DNA of 9,154 nucleotides, from contig DAOWNV010000089.1 of NCBI GenBank assembly GCA_030642405.1, positions 1-9,154 on the forward strand. The letters are read 5' to 3'. The DNA is from Desulfosarcina sp. (GTDB lineage Bacteria > Desulfobacterota > Desulfobacteria > Desulfobacterales > Desulfosarcinaceae). Of the stretch, positions 6,312 to 9,154 are shown one piece after another (position 1 is the first letter of the stretch; every line of letters begins with the position of its first letter). A program made the position numbers and the translations under genes. The notes below the pieces were generated by a model. It made no database searches. It saw nothing but the letters and a program-made list of their open reading frames with translations, and was not told where the DNA came from.

Positions 6312-8808
6312 AACAATCAGGACCAAAAGGTTTAAATACAACCAAAAGCTGAGGCAGCAAGGTTAACGAAGCAATAAGAGCAATCAGCATGGCCAGGCTA
6401 GTAAACAGGCCGAAGTAGATCGTGGGCCAGAAATTGGAAAAAACCAGAATAGAAAAACCGATAATGATGGTTATGGAAGTGTAGAACATGGCGTGCCCTA
6501 TGCTGTTATGGCAGCGGTATAGGGTTTTCATGTAATTGCCATCTGCCTTGATTTCTTCCCGGAAGCGGTAAATATAGTGAATGGTGTCGTCCACGGCAAT
6601 ACCGATACTGATGGCCGCGATCGTGATTGTCATCATGTCCAATGGGATGTTCAACCACCCCATCACGCCCAGGACTACCCCGGCTGAGAAAAGGTTCGGA
6701 AAAAGAGCAATAAAAGCCAGCTTGATGGAACGAAAAAGCAAAAAGAACATAACCAACAATACCAACGCCACAATCCCCAGTGTCTTGATTTGGGATGTAT
6801 AAAGGCTTTGCAGCATATTGTTATACATTACCATGGTGCCGGTGAGTCTGAGCTTGTCGCTATCGATGTGTAACTGATGAACCAAGTCGTGCTTGATTTT
6901 TTTCAGCAAAGCATTTCGGTTCAGGCCCTTCATGGAATCGACGATTCGCAGGGCGAAGCGGGTTTCATTGTTTTCAAAAGAGACATACGGAAGCAATATT
7001 AGATTTTTATATTCGTCAGGAAGCTTGGTATACAACACCGCCATTTCAAGGCTGTCCAAGGCTTTACCGTGGTTGATTCTTTTTCCAATTTTCAGAAGTG
7101 TTCCCAAGGAAAGGACTTTGCCCGTTCCTTCAAGCCCATCGAGATAATCATGTACTTCTTCGATCAGTTCCATACGATCTTCCATGAACCAGTATTTATC
7201 ACCATTTTCTTCTTGATCCGGTTCATCAAAAGGATCGGCAAACTCATCATCTTCTTCTAAAAATGCCTCTTCCGGTTCGATGGAATCGAATTGAACGATT
7301 ACATCCAGCGGAGTGGTGCCGCCCAGTTGTTGATCGATCGCAGCCATACCCTGGTAGATTTCAGTGGATTTTTTAAAATAATCAATAAAGCTGTTTTCTA
7401 CATTTAACCTATAGATGCCTGATGCTACAAAGATAGAAAGAAGGGCAGTGATGATCAGAATTATCTTTCCATGATTTTCCGTAAACTGTGCCAATGCATT
7501 TGTCAGAGACCACCGAAAGAATTTTGGAGGCTTTGGTGGGCTTGGTTTTTTAAGAAGTATAGCAACGGATGGAAACAATAAAAAGGTAAGGCTCAGGGAG
7601 AAAAGGATACCGATACTCATCATCCAACCGAAATTAATCACTGGTTTGATGTCGCAAAGGATCAAGGAACTGAAGCCGGCGATAGTGGTAAGTGTGGCAT
7701 AAAGGCAGGGAACGAATTTTTTTCGGACGGTTTCTTTGACGAGTGTGCGACCGTCGGCACCAGGATGCGTTTTTTGAAACTCACGATAGCGTACGACCAG
7801 ATGAACAACAATGGCCAGGGTGATGATGAGCTGCAAGGAGACGAAATTGGATGAGATCACCGTAACATCCCATTCCAAAGCCCCTAAAACGCCCATCATG
7901 CAGATGACGGCAAGAAAGCAGCAGAGCATCGGAATAATGATCCACCGCATATTTTTGAAGAGGATGCCAAGCATGAAGACCAGCAGAAAAAAGACACCCA
8001 CTCCGAAAAATTTTAGATCATTTTTGATAAATGTGATCATATCGTCCGAGATCATGGTGATGCCGCCTAAGTAAATCTCGGCTTCCGGTTGATACCGGTC
8101 GATAATGGTTCGAACCTGTGCAATATTCGTGTGCTGGAGTTCATTTATTTGGATTTGTAGAGTACGGATTTGTTCCACCACGGTGTCGAGTGCGGCAGCG
8201 TCTTCCCGTGAAAATCGACCCATGGCCTTTTTGTCAAAATAGTCATTACGTTGATTGAGCAGCTGGGTGTATGTCAAGTCTGGTTTCAGATTGACCAGAA
8301 TGGCGGTGGTTCGCATGCTCGAGCTGACCAATAGATCCTTATAAAAAGGGCTCTCCTTGAGTTCGATCCTTGCCAGATTTTTATCTATCGTAGCAGTTTT
8401 TAAAGTGGGAATCTCTTTTGAGATATCTTCATAGGAAATAGGTGGGCTTTCCAATAAAGGGACGTCCATTATCGTAAGAACGGATTCAACGAGATCCAGT
8501 TTACGAAGATCATTTTGTAGCCGTTCCAATGTATCAAGGGTGTTTTGCGAAAGCAGGTCCCCATTTTTTGGGGAATAGGAGATGAGCAGGAAGTCATTTA
8601 TGCCATATCGCTCAACAATCAGGCGGGAGTAGCGCAAATCTTTGTCATTTTTCAATAAAAGAGCGTCCGCCGAAGCATCTATCCTGAAGTCCATGGCATG
8701 GTAACCCAACACAGCTACGCAGAGGATCAGTCCAATCAGGACTATAACGGGCCGGTCAAAAACGATTTTTTCGTACCAGCGGTTGAATGCTTGGATTATT
8801 TTGGTCAT
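6310..8808 (-). CDS. RND/MMPL superfamily (HAE3-type) exporter
   Basis: This 832-residue inner-membrane protein has the duplicated RND layout: TM1 (about 21-38), a large extracytoplasmic loop (about 40-262), a five-span sterol-sensing-like block (about 266-419), TM7 (about 447-466), a second large loop (about 467-672), and a second block (about 676-826). The second block carries the expected motif GIAVDDTIHY (736-745) with Asp740 and Asp741 as likely proton-relay residues. The equivalent site of the first half reads LAIVVH, with Ala332 and Ile333 in place of the acidic pair. Loop 2 has a strongly acidic tract at about 511-537. The family exports or transports lipids and hydrophobic compounds, including hopanoids, using the proton gradient; the substrate here is unknown. 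ATG 8808 is supported by AGGATGA at 8816-8822 (complement). It lies 18 bases downstream of a small membrane protein gene and is probably co-transcribed with it. It is convergent with the transporter operon, so a shared function is not implied. Confidence 0.92.
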   Translation of the reverse strand: MTKIIQAFNRWYEKIVFDRPVIVLIGLILCVAVLGYHAMDFRIDASADALLLKNDKDLRYSRLIVERYGINDFLLISYSPKNGDLLSQNTLDTLERLQNDLRKLDLVESVLTIMDVPLLESPPISYEDISKEIPTLKTATIDKNLARIELKESPFYKDLLVSSSMRTTAILVNLKPDLTYTQLLNQRNDYFDKKAMGRFSREDAAALDTVVEQIRTLQIQINELQHTNIAQVRTIIDRYQPEAEIYLGGITMISDDMITFIKNDLKFFGVGVFFLLVFMLGILFKNMRWIIIPMLCCFLAVICMMGVLGALEWDVTVISSNFVSLQLIITLAIVVHLVVRYREFQKTHPGADGRTLVKETVRKKFVPCLYATLTTIAGFSSLILCDIKPVINFGWMMSIGILFSLSLTFLLFPSVAILLKKPSPPKPPKFFRWSLTNALAQFTENHGKIILIITALLSIFVASGIYRLNVENSFIDYFKKSTEIYQGMAAIDQQLGGTTPLDVIVQFDSIEPEEAFLEEDDEFADPFDEPDQEENGDKYWFMEDRMELIEEVHDYLDGLEGTGKVLSLGTLLKIGKRINHGKALDSLEMAVLYTKLPDEYKNLILLPYVSFENNETRFALRIVDSMKGLNRNALLKKIKHDLVHQLHIDSDKLRLTGTMVMYNNMLQSLYTSQIKTLGIVALVLLVMFFLLFRSIKLAFIALFPNLFSAGVVLGVMGWLNIPLDMMTITIAAISIGIAVDDTIHYIYRFREEIKADGNYMKTLYRCHNSIGHAMFYTSITIIIGFSILVFSNFWPTIYFGLFTSLAMLIALIASLTLLPQLLVVFKPFGPDC

Positions 8809-8826
8809 ATGAATATCATCCTGATT

Positions 8827-9154
8827 TCAAATGTACTTGTTTTGGCTTGGCGGTTGCACTGAGGCATTCCTTGAATCTTTGTCTAATCTATGAGATGTGT
8901 TTGTGAGATGTGTTTGTTTATGGCGGATACGATTCAATCCGACGACGATCCCCGCGATCAGCATTCCCCAAAAGAGACTGTTCACAAATATCGGAACATA
9001 AATCCATGGTCCGGGAAACCAGTGGCGTGGGTAAATGGCTAAGCTTAAAATGGGAAAATAGAAAATTTTTGTTCCAAGATGCAAAAAAAACAGTATTTGG
9101 GTTTTAATGGTGTTTGCATGCAAAGAATTGCCAACCCAAAGAGTAGTCGGTACG
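8827..9154 (-). CDS. Small membrane protein of unknown function, 5' end outside the window, altered C-terminus
   Basis: The frame is open from the right edge of the window (reading VPTTLWVGNSLHANTIKTQ) to TGA at 8827-8829. A TTG at 9121-9123 would give 98 residues but has no convincing ribosome binding site, so the gene probably starts outside. Visible features are a hydrophobic stretch ILFFLHLGTKIFYFPILSLA and a clear membrane span in YVPIFVNSLFWGMLIAGIVV, then a basic motif GLNRIRHK and a hydrophilic tail. No family is recognised. The tail contains a perfect 13-bp tandem duplication (8891-8916). Removing one copy makes the frame end in TAG at 8883-8885, so the last 25 residues or so look like a recent out-of-frame addition. 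It lies 18 bases before the RND gene on the same strand and may be its operon partner. Confidence 0.65.
   Translation of the reverse strand, partial: VPTTLWVGNSLHANTIKTQILFFLHLGTKIFYFPILSLAIYPRHWFPGPWIYVPIFVNSLFWGMLIAGIVVGLNRIRHKQTHLTNTSHRLDKDSRNASVQPPSQNKYI
8891..8916. repeat. Perfect 13-bp tandem duplication
   Basis: TGAGATGTGTTTG occurs twice in immediate succession (8891-8903 and 8904-8916). Thirteen is not a multiple of three, and the repeat lies inside the minus-strand coding frame of the small membrane protein, so it shifts the reading frame. Confidence 0.9.

Noticed and set aside
8842..8858. Second sigma-54-like match on the plus strand (TGGCTTGGCGGTTGCA with GG-N10-GC)
   Set aside because: It lies within the minus-strand small membrane protein gene, points toward no plausible plus-strand gene, and its -24 element deviates from TGGCAC, so chance is likely.
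8910..9107. 65-codon plus-strand frame near the right edge
   Set aside because: It is antisense to the small membrane protein, and its product is a charged, feature-poor sequence without a ribosome binding site.

Overview
The window looks like a chromosomal segment of a Gram-negative, probably sulfate-reducing bacterium of the Desulfobacterales type (former Deltaproteobacteria). This is an inference from gene style: a Cache-domain histidine kinase of a kind common there, stand-alone receiver proteins, a DASS/SLC13 anion permease and an HAE3-type RND/MMPL protein. No rRNA, tRNA, CRISPR array, insertion sequence or phage gene was seen, and no stretch over 300 bases lacks a gene.

Left edge (1-329): the 3' end of a divergent receiver-domain protein that enters from outside the window. 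A 213-base AT-rich gap follows. It contains a near-perfect sigma-54 (-24/-12) promoter at 486-501 that points into the next gene.

Centre (543-6288): six tightly spaced plus-strand genes that form one probable operon. They encode a membrane Cache-domain histidine kinase without HAMP, a stand-alone receiver protein, a DASS-family permease with unusual signature motifs and an extra domain, a 52-residue single-span membrane microprotein, a four- to five-span Yip1-like membrane protein, and a second receiver fused to a CBS-domain pair. Gaps are 56, 66, 21, 0 and 41 bases, and no terminator is visible between the genes. The set reads as a sensor, transporter and regulator module: an extracytoplasmic ligand is sensed, phosphate passes to one or both receivers, and the output may act on the permease or its small membrane partners. 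No DNA-binding output domain is encoded. The operon would need a sigma-54 activator encoded elsewhere for its own transcription.

Right part (6310-9154, minus strand): an 832-residue RND/MMPL exporter, convergent with the operon, with a short hairpin at the junction. Upstream of it on the same strand is a small membrane protein that runs off the right edge. That protein's C-terminal tail appears to have been created by a 13-bp tandem duplication that shifted the frame past an older stop codon.
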